The notes: generated from the letters alone by a model not told the origin. A stretch of 64,000 nucleotides of DNA from Actinostola sp. cb2023 (GCA_033675265.1 JAUJYZ010000967.1:493997-557996), one strand, 5' to 3'; shown: positions 44,700 to 60,200, numbered from the stretch's first letter. Program-made: numbers and translations.

Positions 44700-44880
44700 T
44701 CGTGGGCTTCGTGGTCCCAGGCTGATTTGGGCTTCCTGTGGTTTCCCGAGTCTGCGCAACGCCGTCCGCGCTTCATTCGAATCGATACAAGAAATCCATG
44801 TGCAAGATGTCAGAGAGATGAAAATACCACGTTAAAAGTCGTCGTTTTTATTGACTTAGAACCGTGAAATTGCTGCAAAA
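44700..44880 (+). promoter_or_regulatory. NUP155: Presumed NUP155 promoter and 5' UTR
   Basis: A family D terminus (TTGGGCTTCCTGTGG, 44726) abuts GC-richer sequence with CTGCGCAACGCCGTCCGCGC. No TATA box. The ATG at 44881 is preceded by GCAAAA. Confidence 0.45.
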
Positions 44881-47800
44881 ATGCCTATTTTAACAGGCAC
44901 AAGTCCTGCTAACCCTAATGTCCTGACAGAAGCTCTTGAAAATGCCTCAAAAGAAGTGAACCGCCAACTTCAAGCCGATCGTCAGTATCCTGACTTGTGC
45001 AGTCAGTTGAGAGTTTCTTCTCAAAGTAAGACATTTTTAGTCTTTTTACTGATGTTATTTGATGGTAAATGTGTTGTTTGAAAGTCTGAAAGGCTGCGAT
45101 TAGTATCAGAAAATTCGTTTGCCGTCATACGTAGTGTATTTGTACAGTTCTGACTGTGTTGTAGAATGTACATGTAGGCCTCGTTGTTTTCAAAGTGAGA
45201 GGTACATTTGATTTAAGCTTACATTGTTACAAAGATACAATGACAATTTGATAAAATATGTTGTGTTTTTGCAAAGGAGTGTTACAATGTTACTTTGTTT
45301 ATCAATTTATTTAGGTTCTGTATCGTTCACTGGTGTTAATGACTATGATTACCCATCGCTGTCATCGCCATCAGTTGGCCTGGCTGGGATGGAGCTTGTT
45401 AGTACTCTTAAACGGATACCCCTTCCTGTAGAGCTTGTAGAGCAGTTTGAACGTATCCACTTCCATTACAATACCTAAATATACATTAGAGTTGTTTGTG
45501 TATGAGTTGGAAACCTACAATACGGAGTTACAGTCACGGTATGGAATCAAAGACATCTACAAAATGTATTCAACCAATCACAGGGTGCAAAATCATTGCT
45601 CAGCCAATCAGGATGCTTGGACACGTCACCGCATGGCACGGTCACCGCATGGCATAGTCACGGCGTGAACCGTACCATAACTACTTCCCACTCATACAAA
45701 AACGACTCTAACTGTATAATATGTATAAGTGTTGTCACTGCAAAGCAAGGTGCACATTAGACAACTTGACTGTAATAAGGAGATTAATCATACACTGTAC
45801 AGTTGATGTGCAGTCTCCTACAACCTACACTCCTCCATGAAACACCACTGTACTTCACTACCTATTACTTCAAAGTCATTTTCTCTGTTCATTCTGTCAC
45901 ATAGAAAATGGACATACTGAGTGTTAACAGTATTCACTCATTACGCAATACAGTTGTACCTTAACGTAATAACAGATATGCAATGCAACTGTATGATGGG
46001 CTTGTTTCCTGAGATACGCAGAGCGTGGCTCACTATTGACAGTGACATCTTTGTCTGGAATTATGAAGATGGGTAAGGTCAAAAGAGAATGAGAGAGGAT
46101 GAGAGAAATTTGGGAGATAAAACAGACTGGCCAAAAATGTACAGTGATTGTACATGTACTTCTAAATTAATTTGTCCATTTAATGTTCATAATGTTGTAC
46201 CTTTCTTTTTCTTTTTCATCGAGTTTTTCCGGAGAAGTAAACTTAGTAGTAAATAAATGAATGAATAATAGATGAATGAATAAATAAATATAGAAAAAAA
46301 TTGCATTCAATATTGCTGGCATTATGATTTCAGCATTTGTTCACCTCTACAATTGTTGCGACTAAACTTTATATAAGTACAGTGCGATGATCCTACTTGT
46401 GCAATATCGTACACAACATTATTGCAGAGGTATACACACTGAAATCATGCGATTGCTGACAATATTGCATGAACCTTTACCTTGTGTCTATTGTGATATC
46501 AGGAGCGACTTGGCATACTTTGATGGACTCAGTGAAACAATTTTGTGTGCAGGTCTTGCCAAGCCTAAACCAGGTTAGTTACACAGTCTTGATGATAATA
46601 AATGAAAAAATGATAGCGCACAGCCATAATGAAGTACATGTGTATATATATATGTGATAACTAATCGTAAGGTCCCAGGCTTTTTCTCTTTCAGGGAAAG
46701 ATATGTGTACAAACTTCTATCTTAATTATATTTTATTTGAGTTGTTTTCACTGATTGTTTAGTAATGGATTTGTTTGAGTTTGACAGGATTCTTGCGTTT
46801 AGAACAATGACATACATTTAGCTACATTTAAACAACCTGTCTGAGCTTTACTGTACATGTACATGTATGCTCCACCCATATGCACACCAGAACCCTTGGG
46901 AATACGTACCCCACTGCACTTTGCCTGTTAAGAGTCATGTACATTGTACATGTAACTACAATCTCCTGGGTTATTATTTTTTATGTGTGGTATTTTAAAC
47001 ATAATTTGTACAAGTTTTACATGACTGTTACACATGTATGTATACTCAAGATTAATGTTAGAATGATATTGTCTTTTTATAGAAATATTGGCAGATTCTG
47101 TCAAGTATATATTGTGTCTTTCAACTCCAGTTGACATCGTCCTGCTTGCAGTTACATTTACTTCAAGAAACAGAGGTATGTTAGCAGCACAGTCTCTTTA
47201 TTTTTCTCTTGGCCCTGCAGGAGCTTTTATCAAAGCTATACATTGTAGCTGTACAGGTCTACATTTATATTCATTTGGTAAACCATTATTCACTCTCAGG
47301 CTTTGTGCTCAAATTCTTGGCTCACAGTCTAATGCCAGCTATACACTTAGAATTTTTTTTTTTTTTTTTTGCTACATGTACATGTATTGTACTGTAGATT
47401 GCGGTTTGGTTTGTGTTTCAGGTGGTTTACCAGAGGATGGATTAGCTGAGATGCATCTCCAACCAGACCCACTGTTTTCCATTCCCTCTGACAATGTATA
47501 CATGACGTGCACCACTGGTACATTCCATGGACGAATCTTCACTGGTGGTAAAAATGGATGCTTATATGAAATAGCATACCAGGTCAGTTCACTGTATGTT
47601 GTTAGACAGTTTACCTTGTTTAGTCATACAGTATATGCACAACCTAACCCACGGCTTTCTACAACAACTTCAATGATGTACATAAAGTGATTAAATGGAG
47701 TTGAAGCCTGTTTGTTGTCATGAATATGAGATTGAGTCAGAAGTACCAAGGAGACCCAACAATTAAGTTACATGCTACATGTACATGTACAACAATTATA

Positions 47801-50800
47801 GTTGACATAAGCTTTTTCCTTGTCAACAGTATTTTTATTTTTGCTGTTATTTTGTTGTACAATCATAATGTTTGTTTGTTTCAGGCCAGAGATAGTTGGT
47901 TCCAGAGAAAGTGCCGTAAGATCGACCACTCTTCAAGTGCATTGTCATATCTGGTGCCGAATTTTCTCAATGTTTCGAGTGAAGGTAATAGAACACAACA
48001 GGCATTTTTGCCTCCTAACCTGACAATGGCATTTACAGCTCATGTACATGTACAGTACATGTATTTAGTTTTATTTACTGGAGACTGGTATGGACACACT
48101 GTGCAACATTGTGCACAATATTGCTGGCAATTTTGTTGCAGTGTGTGTCCACCCCTCCTCCCCACTACCCCTACACCCCTTCACCCCTACACCCCTACAT
48201 CTCTACACCCCTTCACCCCTCCACCCCTTAACCCCTACACCCCTACACCCATTCACCCCTCCACCCCTTCACCCCTCCACCCCTCCACCCCTCCACCCCT
48301 CCACCCCTCCCATTAGTAAGCACTTTTTTAATTTTATGTTCAAACAGATCCTCTCTGTCAGCTTGCTGTTGATAATACAAGAAACATTCTGTATACCAGA
48401 ACAGAGAAAGGAACAATACAAGTGTATGATCTAGGGGCTGACGGCCAAGAAACAATTTATATTGCAAGCATGAATCAAGACAGTATTGCACATAAAGCTG
48501 CCGCAACAACAAGGTAACATTTGAAGTGGTCCATGGAAGAACTGTGTATAAAGTGACTTGTGATCAGAATCCAAATTCTCCTTTGGAATTCAAAGAGCCT
48601 GTAGGAGAATTTAGATTTTGATCAAAGATTACTTGAAGGGGTTCATGTAAGAACAGTGTAAGTGACTTGTGATCAGAATCCAAATTCTCCTTTGGAATTC
48701 AAAGAGCCTGTAGGAGAATTTAGATTTTGATCAAAGATTACTTGAAGGGGTTCATGTACTAAGAACAGTGTAAGTGACTTGTGATCAGAATCCAAATTCT
48801 CCTTTGGAATTCAAAGAGCCTGTAGGAGAATTTAGATTTTGATCAAAGATTACTTGAAGGGGTTCATGTAAGAACAGTGTAAGTGACTTGTGATCAGAAT
48901 CCAAATTCTCCTTTGGAATTCAAAGAGCCTGTAGGAGAATTTAGATTTTGATCAAAGATTACTTGAAGGGGTTCATGTAAGAACAGTGTAAGTGACTTGT
49001 GATCAGAATCCAAATTCTCCTTTGGAATTCAAAGAGCCTGTAGGAGAATTTAGATTTTGATCAGTGATCACATAAAAAACTAGTTCTTGTATAGATCCTT
49101 CCATTTTGTCAACTCCATGTCAATTATTGATCTGTAATGGTAAAATGGAACCAATAGCAAAAAGAAAAATTAATATCAAAAAAAAAAGAAAGGTAAAAAA
49201 AGAAAAAAAAGTCTTTTTTCCCTTCTTACTATTACTAAAATTGTGTTTGTGTACTTCTAAACAGGACATCAGACTACAATAACTTCAAGCCTATCATCCA
49301 CATTGCACCAGTGTCACGAAGCGAGTCTGACTATCTTCACCTTGTAGCTGTAACACATGCTGGTAATGATCCAATCTTATTTTATCCAACTTATCAACCT
49401 TATCTCTCTGGATTTAGTTCTTGCACAGTCTCCTTCAAAATGTTGTTGGATGTGATGAAATTGCTTTGTGTTCATAGGTGTCAGGCTGTACTTCTGTACC
49501 ATGCCATTTAGAAATCCACTTGAAAGACCAAGCAAGCTTGTCCTGGTACATGTACGCATGCCGCCAGGCTTTGCACCCTCTGCTACATCATCAAGACCAA
49601 CCCAAGTCCATGCTGCATTTTACAGACAAGGTACACAATGTAATCCATCTCTAAGCTCTCCTTTAGATTGAAGAGACAGGCCGCAGAGCACCCTTGAAAT
49701 ACTCCAGTTTCGTGTTGTTTAGAGATGAGCGCTGTCCTTGACAAAAGACGCATCATCATCATCATAATAATAATAATAATACACTTTATTTAAAGAGGGT
49801 GACTAGAGTTACACAAAGTAATTTTCATCCAGGCCCTAAATAATAAACTATACAGGGTTAGTGCTGCATTTGTACAGGGTTAGGGCTCCTCGATTCAGAA
49901 AACAGTCCGTGCAATTCAAAAATGTTTCTATTGTTTCATGTCAACATTTTTTCGTGTTCTTGTTGATATTTGTGAATAATTTACACTGACTCGAGGCTAA
50001 CCCTGTACAAATGCGTCTGATGTCAATAAGTACAGCGGTTTTACAACGGGATCTGTGAACGTGAAAAGGGACTATTGGGGGACTGGATATACTAGTTGAC
50101 AACAACCTATTGTGACAACCTTTTTGGCTAATAGTGGGGGGGCCAAAGACCCCCCAGCCCCCTGTCTCCATGGTCCCTGAGAGAGCCTCTTTCTTTTGTC
50201 TGGAACAGGGTCAGGATCTCAGCAGCACACTCCAGTTCACAATATAAGGGGGCACCCTCTCTCCCCTGGGACGTTTGTACATCTCTGAAAGACACATTGT
50301 TTACATTAAGACAGTAATGTACATGTACTGTTCTACAGGAATAAGTCTATTAGCAGCATCACAGACTGAAGAGAGCAATGTACTCTGGGTAACAAGTGCA
50401 GATCCATTCCCGTTCCAGTCCCCTCTCAAGGAAATGCAGGTCAGTCATTGTACATTCAGAATATAGAATACTTTATTTAAACAGGGTGATTCAGAGTTAC
50501 ATGGTACGTAAATTTCATCTACAGTAGGCCCTAAACAATATGAATACTAAAACTACATTTTGTAGATTACATATATATATACATGTACATGTATATACAG
50601 CTAATTAAAAAAACATCCTAGGTTTTGTTGCATATTGCATTCCCAGACCGAAGTGCATTATGGACTGATCAATACATTGTGTTTGTTTGACGTTGTGTCG
50701 CTGAAACTGAGATCATAACATTAATACTCATGGTTGACATATGGCTTTCCTGATATTTGTTTGCGGGTTTTGTATATTTAGCATGAAGATTCTAAATTGT

Positions 50801-53800
50801 AAACCCCAAAATAGAAGAAAACGCATGTACATGTATTGATTAGTCCATAATGCACTTTGGTCTGGGAATGCAATTTGCAACAAAACCTAGGACAACGTTT
50901 AATTAGCTGTATATATTTAACTAATAGAAGATGACTCTCCGTGCTTCTAATACAAAAATAATGCACGCTGAGGTCTTGAAAGCTGCTAGTGGATGCACGA
51001 GCGGAATGCAAATCAGCAGCTTTCAAGTCCTCAGAAGTGCATTATTTTTGTATAGAAGCACGGAGAGTCATCTTCTATTCGCTTTATAATATACAGTGTA
51101 AAACTAGTTTTAAACAGGATTTCTGCTTTGTTTTCACTGCTCCATGCTTCTATAACATAATAATGCATGCTCAGCAACCAATCAAATCGCACATTCTTTG
51201 GAGGTACACATAGTTTATCTTATAAGTAATAGATACAATATGAGCGGCCGATCTGTATGGGATTTACAAACTTGAGCCGTAGGCGAGAGTTTGTAAATCC
51301 CATACAGATCGGAGGCAAATATTGTATCTGACTTATCAAATCCAACGATGTAAGTGGATGTTTTACTATAATTTGGATGATAAGAAACAGTTTGGCCAAG
51401 AAAATCCAAGTTAAAGTTGAATGCAAATTAGGATGATTCTGTATCCGATTTACAAATGTCTGCTACGCTTATGATTTCTATTGTATTTCCCTCATTAATT
51501 ATTCATGAATTTGATAAATAAGAATAAAGAATGAGTATACACCGATTCCGAACATGGCGACCAATTTGAATAACCATTGTTCTTTGACTGACTAGCCTCG
51601 TGTTCATGTGGAAACACAAAAGCGTTCTCACCTGTATGAGAGGCTGGTCAGTCGGGAACAATGGTTATTCAAATTGGTCGCCATGTTCGGAATCGGTCTA
51701 TAACAATAATTGTACTTCATTGAATTCTACAGGTTACTGTCCCTCTTGATGGTCGTACATGGGCTGTCAGTGAAGTACCAGATTTTGCTGCTAACCTCAT
51801 CAGTCCATGTCCTGTGTTATTTGAGAAATGGCCTGAACCACCAGTTGTAGTAAAACAGCATGCATTGCCTCAAAGATCATTTGTTGTACTTAGTTCACAG
51901 GTAAGAGAGTAAGTAATAGATACAATAGTCGTTTTCATATAAGTTGGAAGTAGTAGTAATAATAATAATAATAAAATATTTAATAGTACTTGTAAAGCGC
52001 ATTCTGTTACCTCAATGCGCTAAAAAAACATTAAAAAAAAGAAATATTTACAGTAAAAAACATAATATAAATACTAGAATGTGTATGGTACAGTTCGTGT
52101 CATGGGTGACCCTACTTTGTCATGACCGTTCCGTGTCTGAGCATTCTGATTGGTTGAGCAGTGATTTTACATGCTGTGATTGGTTGAATAGATGTCTTCA
52201 ATTCCGTACTGAGCAGCCATACTGCAGCCCTGGATACAGTATGGTTGTGAATATTGTATAATAAGTTATTACTTATCATATACATACAGATGTATAGAAT
52301 CATGTTCTACATGTACTATGATATTCAAGATACATGTATCAGTAAGTTTGTCCAAGAAAGTCAAAGTTAAAGTCTTATCAAATGAAGACAATTTTGTCAA
52401 ACCCTCCTTCAAAATAATCTATTTTACAATAACCGAGCATAATCTCGCAATCTGATTGGCTCTCAGCCATTGTCAATAAGAGTACAGATAATAATAATAA
52501 TACAGACACACTGTATGACGAATCGCTCGCGCACGCAGCCAGCGCACACTTGAAACAGATTTTCTTTCAAACTTTTTCCTTGTTTTTGGATTTTTTTTTA
52601 CTTTGTTATAATTGTAAAAAAACAAATTGCAGATGTTTTTTTGTTGTCTGTACTCTTATTGACACACACTTGACGTCATAAAATGTCCAAAACTTGGCAG
52701 AGAAATCACTCGCTGTGCTCGTGATTCCACTTGTGTTTTGAACATTTTATGATGTCAAGTGTGTGTCAATAAGAGTACAGACAACTCAAAACCATCTGCA
52801 ATTTGTTAAGTTTTAACCCTCAATCCAAATATACAGTGAGTTATTTATTGACATACATTGTTTTGATGTTGCAGGGAAGCTATCTGATGTCCAGTTATCG
52901 ACCTGTTGAACAGCTACATCAGTTACTGGTTCTCTCGCAGGGATATGACTCTGAAGCAGTCCAAGCATTCTTCAAACTTCACAGGGTGAAGACATTGTGT
53001 GTTGTTTTTGACCAAAGTTCTTTAGCTACAATCTCTGCCATTATTGTTGGCACAATTACATATTTTGTAAATGAGCACACCCAATAATTGATTAACTGGG
53101 ATATACTCCCCCTACCCCCTATTCAATGTTGATAAACTGGGTAGCTAGTGATATGTACAAATGTAAGTGGCAAGTCACTCCCAAGGTTCCATCAAATGAG
53201 CACACTTGTAACATTGAATAGGGGGGAGGGTTTTTACTAACAATCATCGGATCAATGCCATGATAACAACATACCGTGCCAGCACATTTTGGCAAGGATT
53301 ATAACTACATGTACACCATGTACATGTAGCCTATACAATGTAAGATACATGTACACAGGTCATACTGAACAGTTCCTCACCTGATATTGAAACTTTCGTT
53401 GTGTTTTGATTCTAGGAAGACCAGGCTTGTGCTATTTGTCTTGTACTTGCTTGTTCTAGCCAATCTACCGACTGGCAACAGGTACATTTAACAACTAATT
53501 GAAGAACAGGAGGTTTGGGTTATAGACAAGACGTGAAACTAGGCCACACACCTAATATTATGTAGTTGAGAAAATGTTCAATTGAAGGGGTCCCTGCAAG
53601 AACAACGTAAGTGATCTCTGATCAAAATCTAAATCCTCCTCAAAGTTCATTGAATTTCAAAGGAGAATTTGGGTTTTGATCACAAGTCACTTACTCCGTT
53701 CTTGCAGGGACCCCTTCAATTGATGGGGGTCTGTAATGTAAGTACCGGTAGGTACTTTAATCCAAATGGAGCCAAGAGCTACTGTTAGGTGGATATGTGT

Positions 53801-54178
53801 GTCTTAGCTTTCGTCGGCTACGACATCATCAGAGACCGAATAGGAAAGTAGTTTCTTCGAGTTTACATGTAGGTTAGGCAATCAGGCGTGCTTGGAGGGT
53901 TTAGAACAAAAGGTCTTTCCATTCACAACATTCCTCGCGGGAGTTTATTTTAGGTTTCTGGGGGACCTGTTCATCTAAAATAATGTAACTCTTGAACTGG
54001 GAGGGTGAATGTAACTCTTGTCTCTACCACACATGTCTCTTAGGCCTAGTTCAGACGTCGTGCTAATCATGAGCCGTTTTCATTTCAAACAATAGATAAT
54101 GAGACCGCTTCTTTTGAAGTAATTAAGAATGGCTCTTGGGAAGTACGGCATTTGAACTAGGCCTTGGGCCCTGTTTAC

Positions 54179-54214
<36 letters not shown>

Positions 54215-57200
54215 CAAGTACAAAAATGTAACTCTAGCACTAGGGTCAACTCTTACTATTGTACTCATATTCCCTGTGGATGATAAAACAATAGAATTGT
54301 CCTTACTGCTAGGGTTATCTCTCACATGTAAACAGGGCCTAAATGAGGCTCTCCCCAGTTCCTCTGTCATCCCAACCACGTTTAGCTACATGTAATTACC
54401 CTCTGGGACCTACATGTACATGTAGGATGAGACTGTTTCAGCAAATGGAACAGCATTTTCCATTCATTTTGGTTGGTGTTGGGAAAAGTTTTTCATTCAT
54501 CATGTGAAAATTTATCAGTGGAAAAAAACTATTAGTACCCTGGGAATCTCCCCTCCCCTCTCTCCCTGTGTCTTCCTTTATTACATGTTCTGTATGTGTA
54601 TAATGTAGGTGTCCGAGTGGGCCACTAGAGCATTTTTCAAGTATGGTGGCGAAACACATCATTCTGTGAGCAGCAGTGCAGCAGGCAGTGGTGTAGGGGT
54701 ACATCCGCCTGGTATCGAACCTACCTTTATGGATGGTAGAGTCCATGGAGGCAGTTATTTGAGTACACCACGGCCAGAACAAACAAAGTGAGTGTGTAGA
54801 GGCTTTGTGGTGTTTGCACATATACAAGTATGTCACAGATCTATTAAACAATAATTATACATATTGTGTAGCACACTTAAAACAATCTCAGTGCACTTAC
54901 AAAAAAGGTATTTTACAAAATACATGTACATGTACATCATTGCAACTATGTATTTAAGAAATATAAAACGTTTGCCGTGTTTGCATCATGCCGTGTTTGC
55001 ATAGCCTGATGCAAACAATCGGGGGAATTTGGGAGAAGTCAAGAGCTGATGTTTAAAACCGAGCTGCAGCGCTCGAGACTTCTCTCAAACCCCTGAGTGT
55101 TTGCATCAGCTATGCAAATATGGAAAAACGTTTTATATTTCTTTTATAAAATAAACACAACTGTAATGTCATTACCGTATTTACATAGCCTGATGCAAAC
55201 ACGGGTAACAGCCAATCAGATCACAGAGATTTCTGAATGCATTTTATTTAGAAAAATTCTGTCTACTTTTGTCAGCACCATCTTCTAATTGTTACATGTT
55301 TATTCAGTTTTCAGAATCTACAATTCAATGAAAGCTACACAACATCAACTCCACATACAGCTCCTCATGCAGGAATGACAGGACGGGCTGTATTTCAACC
55401 TGACTTCACCAAGTCAGCAAAACATGATGGACTGTGTCTGTATATAGCTAGACTCTTAGGGTATGGACCAATACTTATATTTCATACCACAGAAGTGAGA
55501 TTGTGTGCAATGCATACCGTGACTGCTCAATATTTGTCTAGTACAAGTACAGAGATTAGCCTCCTTTGCAGACATTTTACCGAACCAACTAAAGCGTCTG
55601 CAAAGGAAGCTATAGAGAGATCAAAGTTTTTGAAAATGGAAAACAAATTGCATCTTGTTTGTAAGGTGATCAAATTATGTTTTTCAGTGCATTGTTTTTT
55701 TTTGTAGTACATGTATGAATAACAGTGAAAGTCCACAATTGAAGGGCTCCCTGCAAGAACAACGTAAGTGATTTCTGATCAAAATCTAAATTCTCCTCAA
55801 AATTCATTAAATTTCAAAGGAGAATTTGGGTTTTGATCACAAGTCACTTACTCTGTTCTTGCAGGGAGCCCTTCAATTGTGAAGATCACATATTTCGAGT
55901 AGAAGATTTTACAGGTGTACAAACACGTATCATGAATTGTTATTTGGTTGACCTGGGAGAAATAGAGAAACAAGGAAGTCCTAAAGCATAGTTGTGTGTG
56001 TTCCTATATATAAGTGTAATATCTTGGTTCAGTTGTTGACCACAGGTATCCCAACTACTTCTGTATGCATCCTTTATTTATCAATTAGTCGACGAGCGTC
56101 CATGCGCCCGTTGCGTTATAGACGCACGAGAGAAAATATAAAGAACTCTTAACAAGCGTAAGAGTGGCACGAGGCGTAGCAGAGTGCGACTCTAGCTTGT
56201 TAAGAGTTCTTTATATTTTCTCGAGTGCGTCTATAACGCTATGAGTGCATGGATGCGAGTTGACTAATTGATTTATAATATGACATCTAGAGAGCGTGCA
56301 GCCCATGGGAAAATAGTTCATAGCAATTGTAGCCAATGAGCATGCACGTTATTTCGAACAGCACGCATGTGATCAGACGAGGCCAGTGGGAAGTTGATGA
56401 GAGCGTGCAGCCCATGGGGAAATAGTTCATAGCAATTGTAGCCAATGAGCGTGCACGTTATTTCGAACAGCGCGCACGTGATCAGACGAGGCCAGTGGGA
56501 AGTTGATGAGAGCGTGCAGCCCATGGGGAAATAGTTCATAGCAATTGTAGCCAATGAGCGTGCACGTTATTTCGAACAGTGCGCACATGATCAGACGAGG
56601 CCAGTGGGAAGTTGATGAGAGCGTGCAGCCCATGGGGAAATAGTTCATAGAACTCTAGCCAATCAGAGCGCACGTTATATCATTGCTATATTATAAGTAT
56701 ACATTGAATTTGTGTTGTGTTTCAGGACACTTTGGGATGGTAAAATTGTGTGTGAAGACTTTCTAGTCCAACCCACACCAGGGAATACAAAGGTACACTT
56801 TACGTACAATGTATTACTACTAAGATTTACTACTAAGATATGTATGTATAGGGAAATAGGCCTTCTGAAGTAATACAAACAAAGGTACACTTTACGTACA
56901 ATGTATTACTACTAAGATATGTATGTATAGGGAAATAGGCCTTCTGAAGTAATACAAAGGTACACTTTACGTACAATGTATTACTACTAAGATATGTATG
57001 TATAGGGAAATAGGCCTTCTGAAGAAATACAAAGGTACACTTTACGTACAATGTATTACTACTAAGATATGTATGTATAGGGAAATAGGCCTTCTGAAGT
57101 AATACAAAGGTACACTTTACGTACAATGTATTACTACTAAGATATGTATGTATAGGGAAATAGGCCTTCTGAAGTAATACAAAGGTACACTTTACGTACA

Positions 57201-60200
57201 ATGTATTACTACTAAGATATGTATGTATAGGGAAATAGGCCTTCTGAAGTAATACAAAGGTACACTTTACGTACAATGTATTACTACTAAGATATGTATG
57301 TATAGGGAAATAGGCCTTCTGAAGTAATACAAAGGTACACTTTACGTACAATGTATTACTACTAAGATATGTATGTATAGGGAAATAGGCCTTCTGAAGT
57401 AATACAAAGGTACACTTTACGTACAATGTATTACTACTAAGATATGTATGTATAGGGAAATAGGCCTTCTGAAGTAATACAAAGGTACACTTTACGTACA
57501 ATGTATTACTACTAAGATATGTATGTATAGGGAAATAGGCCTTCTGAAGTAATACAAAGGTACACTTTACGTACAATGTATTACTACTAAGATATGTATG
57601 TATAGGGAAATAGGCCTTCTGAAGTAATACAAGGCCAAGGTACGTACAATGTATGTACAATACAGCTGAAGGAAAACATATATTCTTTGTGGCAAGTGAC
57701 GTCATCGAAATACAAAAATACAAAATATTACATCTACTGTTGATGGCTAATTTTTAAATATATTTTAGAGGCAACCAAATCGAGTTTTCTTGGGCAATTT
57801 CACGTCATTTTGAGTTACAGAGAGTTCTTAGTTTGTCGGTCTCGGACTCATTGTGTTTACTTCAAGTCATGAAAATTCATGTCTTTGAACCAAATCAATT
57901 TTTTGATAATCAAAATTTGAACTATGCATTTTTGAACTGCTTGTTAACAAAGCAAGTTATTGGATCCAATACGGTATTCGTTTTTGTCTGCTGAATTTCT
58001 AAAGTTTTTAGTGGTTTAGCGTATTTGTTTGGTATTCCGTTTGTTTTCAGAGACAGTACAAAGATTAGATGCGGTACTGTATCATCCTGGTCTGCAATTT
58101 CAATTTTAGATGCGGTGAAATTCAAATTTCTTTAGCGTATTTCGGTATTACGGTGTTTTCCGAAACATTGCTACTGTTGTTTCAATTTTAGATGCGGTAT
58201 TATGGTATTTTTATTTTTTTGATGCGGTATTCCGGTATCAGCTACCCTCACCGTCTCCCTCTAGAGTAGATTTCAATCATATGATTGTGAAAACCTTAAG
58301 GCACTGATGTGCCATGCCGTGTCCACACCAGTACTGTAATGTTTTAGGACATATATTTCTCTTGTAGCCACCTGTGGTGTTCAGGAGTCGCTTTGCTTGT
58401 GAGCATCTTTCCTGGTTCCTGGAAAAGATGAAGGAACTTCAGCAATGGATGGACAGGAACCTACAGTTTGTAGCGCCTCATGTGGAAAGCAGGTTAGAAA
58501 CACTACAAATTGAAGAGGTCCCTCAAGAACAAATGTAAGTGATCTCTGATCAAAACCTAAATTCTCCTCAAGATTCTTTGAATTTCAAATGAGAATTTGG
58601 GTTTTGATCACAAGTCACTTACTCTGTTCTTGCAGGAACCCCTTCAATTATACACCTACCAGTACACATACATACATGTATTACAGCTACGTTACGTCAC
58701 GTGTGACCAGTAAATCGGAACATTCAAATGAAGTTTTGAAGTCTAGACTCGAGTCTCAAACATTCAGACAAAAAAATCAAATCTCCACTAAATATTTTCT
58801 CAAAAACGTTCATAAAATTAAAATTAAATTGGATGAAAATTTGTGTCAGCTAAGCCTACATACTCTACAATCACAACGGCCTGAGTAAACAGATATCTGA
58901 TACTTTTTTCTTATAGATATATTCGTGGAGATTTGATTTTTCTGTCTGAATGTTCGAGACTCGAGTCTAGACTTCAAAACTTCATTGGAATGTTCCGATT
59001 TACTGGTCACGCGTGACGTAACTTAGCTGTAGTTGTCCTAAGAATTTACTAGCAAATAGACACACCATGCAATATTGTGCCCACTTGTGTACACAGGAAT
59101 TTGAGGGGTTCACACTGCGTCACTGTTTTTGTGACTTGACATCACAATTATAATTGTCTTTTTTTTACTGTAATTTTATTATAAAAATGATTTATTTCTC
59201 ATTTATGTTCTGTTGTTCTCCTTGCTAGTTTCCCACATGTGTCAATCATGGGCGACCAGTCCGTCTTGCAAAAAACTCACCAAGGTAAATGGTATTATTG
59301 TCTTTAATGTACATGTAATGGAATTCTCTGTGTTTCTTCTGTGAGATATTTATTTAATATTATACATGTACACGTAGTTGCTTGGGTGGATCCAGAATGA
59401 GTGACACTTCTCTTAGCGACCATGTCTTGTAATCGACCACCTCCCATAAGTGACCACTTTGCCTGACAATAGAGTCATTTTCGAATGAGTGGGGAGTAGT
59501 TACGGTACAGTTCGTGCCGTGTGGTGACCGTGCCATGTCCAAGCATTCTGATTGGTTGAGCAATGATTTTGCATGCTATGATTGGTTGAATACAATGTTT
59601 TCAATTCTGTACCGTGACCGTAACTCCATGCCATGCATGTAGGTTTCCCACTCATACGAAAATGACTGAAGAGCAGCTGCTTACAAGAGGTTACACTGTA
59701 TTGGTAAGAGAAGTTCAAAAAGGTACATCCATGCAGCAGAGCAGTCCCCAACCTGCAAACTTATGGGTGGCAGAAGGGCCACCTTGGCCAAACAAAGTTC
59801 ATGCTTTCTGTTCTTTAATTGTGACAAAGTGTTGTACATATTTTCACAGCAGAGAGGAAAGCACTTAGTAACCTGAAGAGGCTGGTTGATTTGTGTTGTG
59901 AGGCCATTGGCTTGTGGCAATTGTTATGTGAACATGACTTTGTTGCCATCACATCTCGTATGGAAGCAGTAAGTACATGCAGGGGAACATTAACATGGAT
60001 GACGTTGTCTTCAGCGCTAAGATCTCATGCTCGCATATTTAAACTTCCTCTTTATTTCAGACACAAAGGGAGCAGTTACGGCATATGAAATTCAGAGACT
60101 TTATTTCAAGAGAAGAGGTATACAATGTATAAACGTAGTTACTCTTTATACTCTACATACAGGGCATGCAAAATACAGGGCATGCAAAATCAACGAAAAA

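Noticed and set aside
56833..57723. 296-codon minus-strand repeat protein
   Set aside because: A product of the 75-bp minisatellite in a NUP155 intron.
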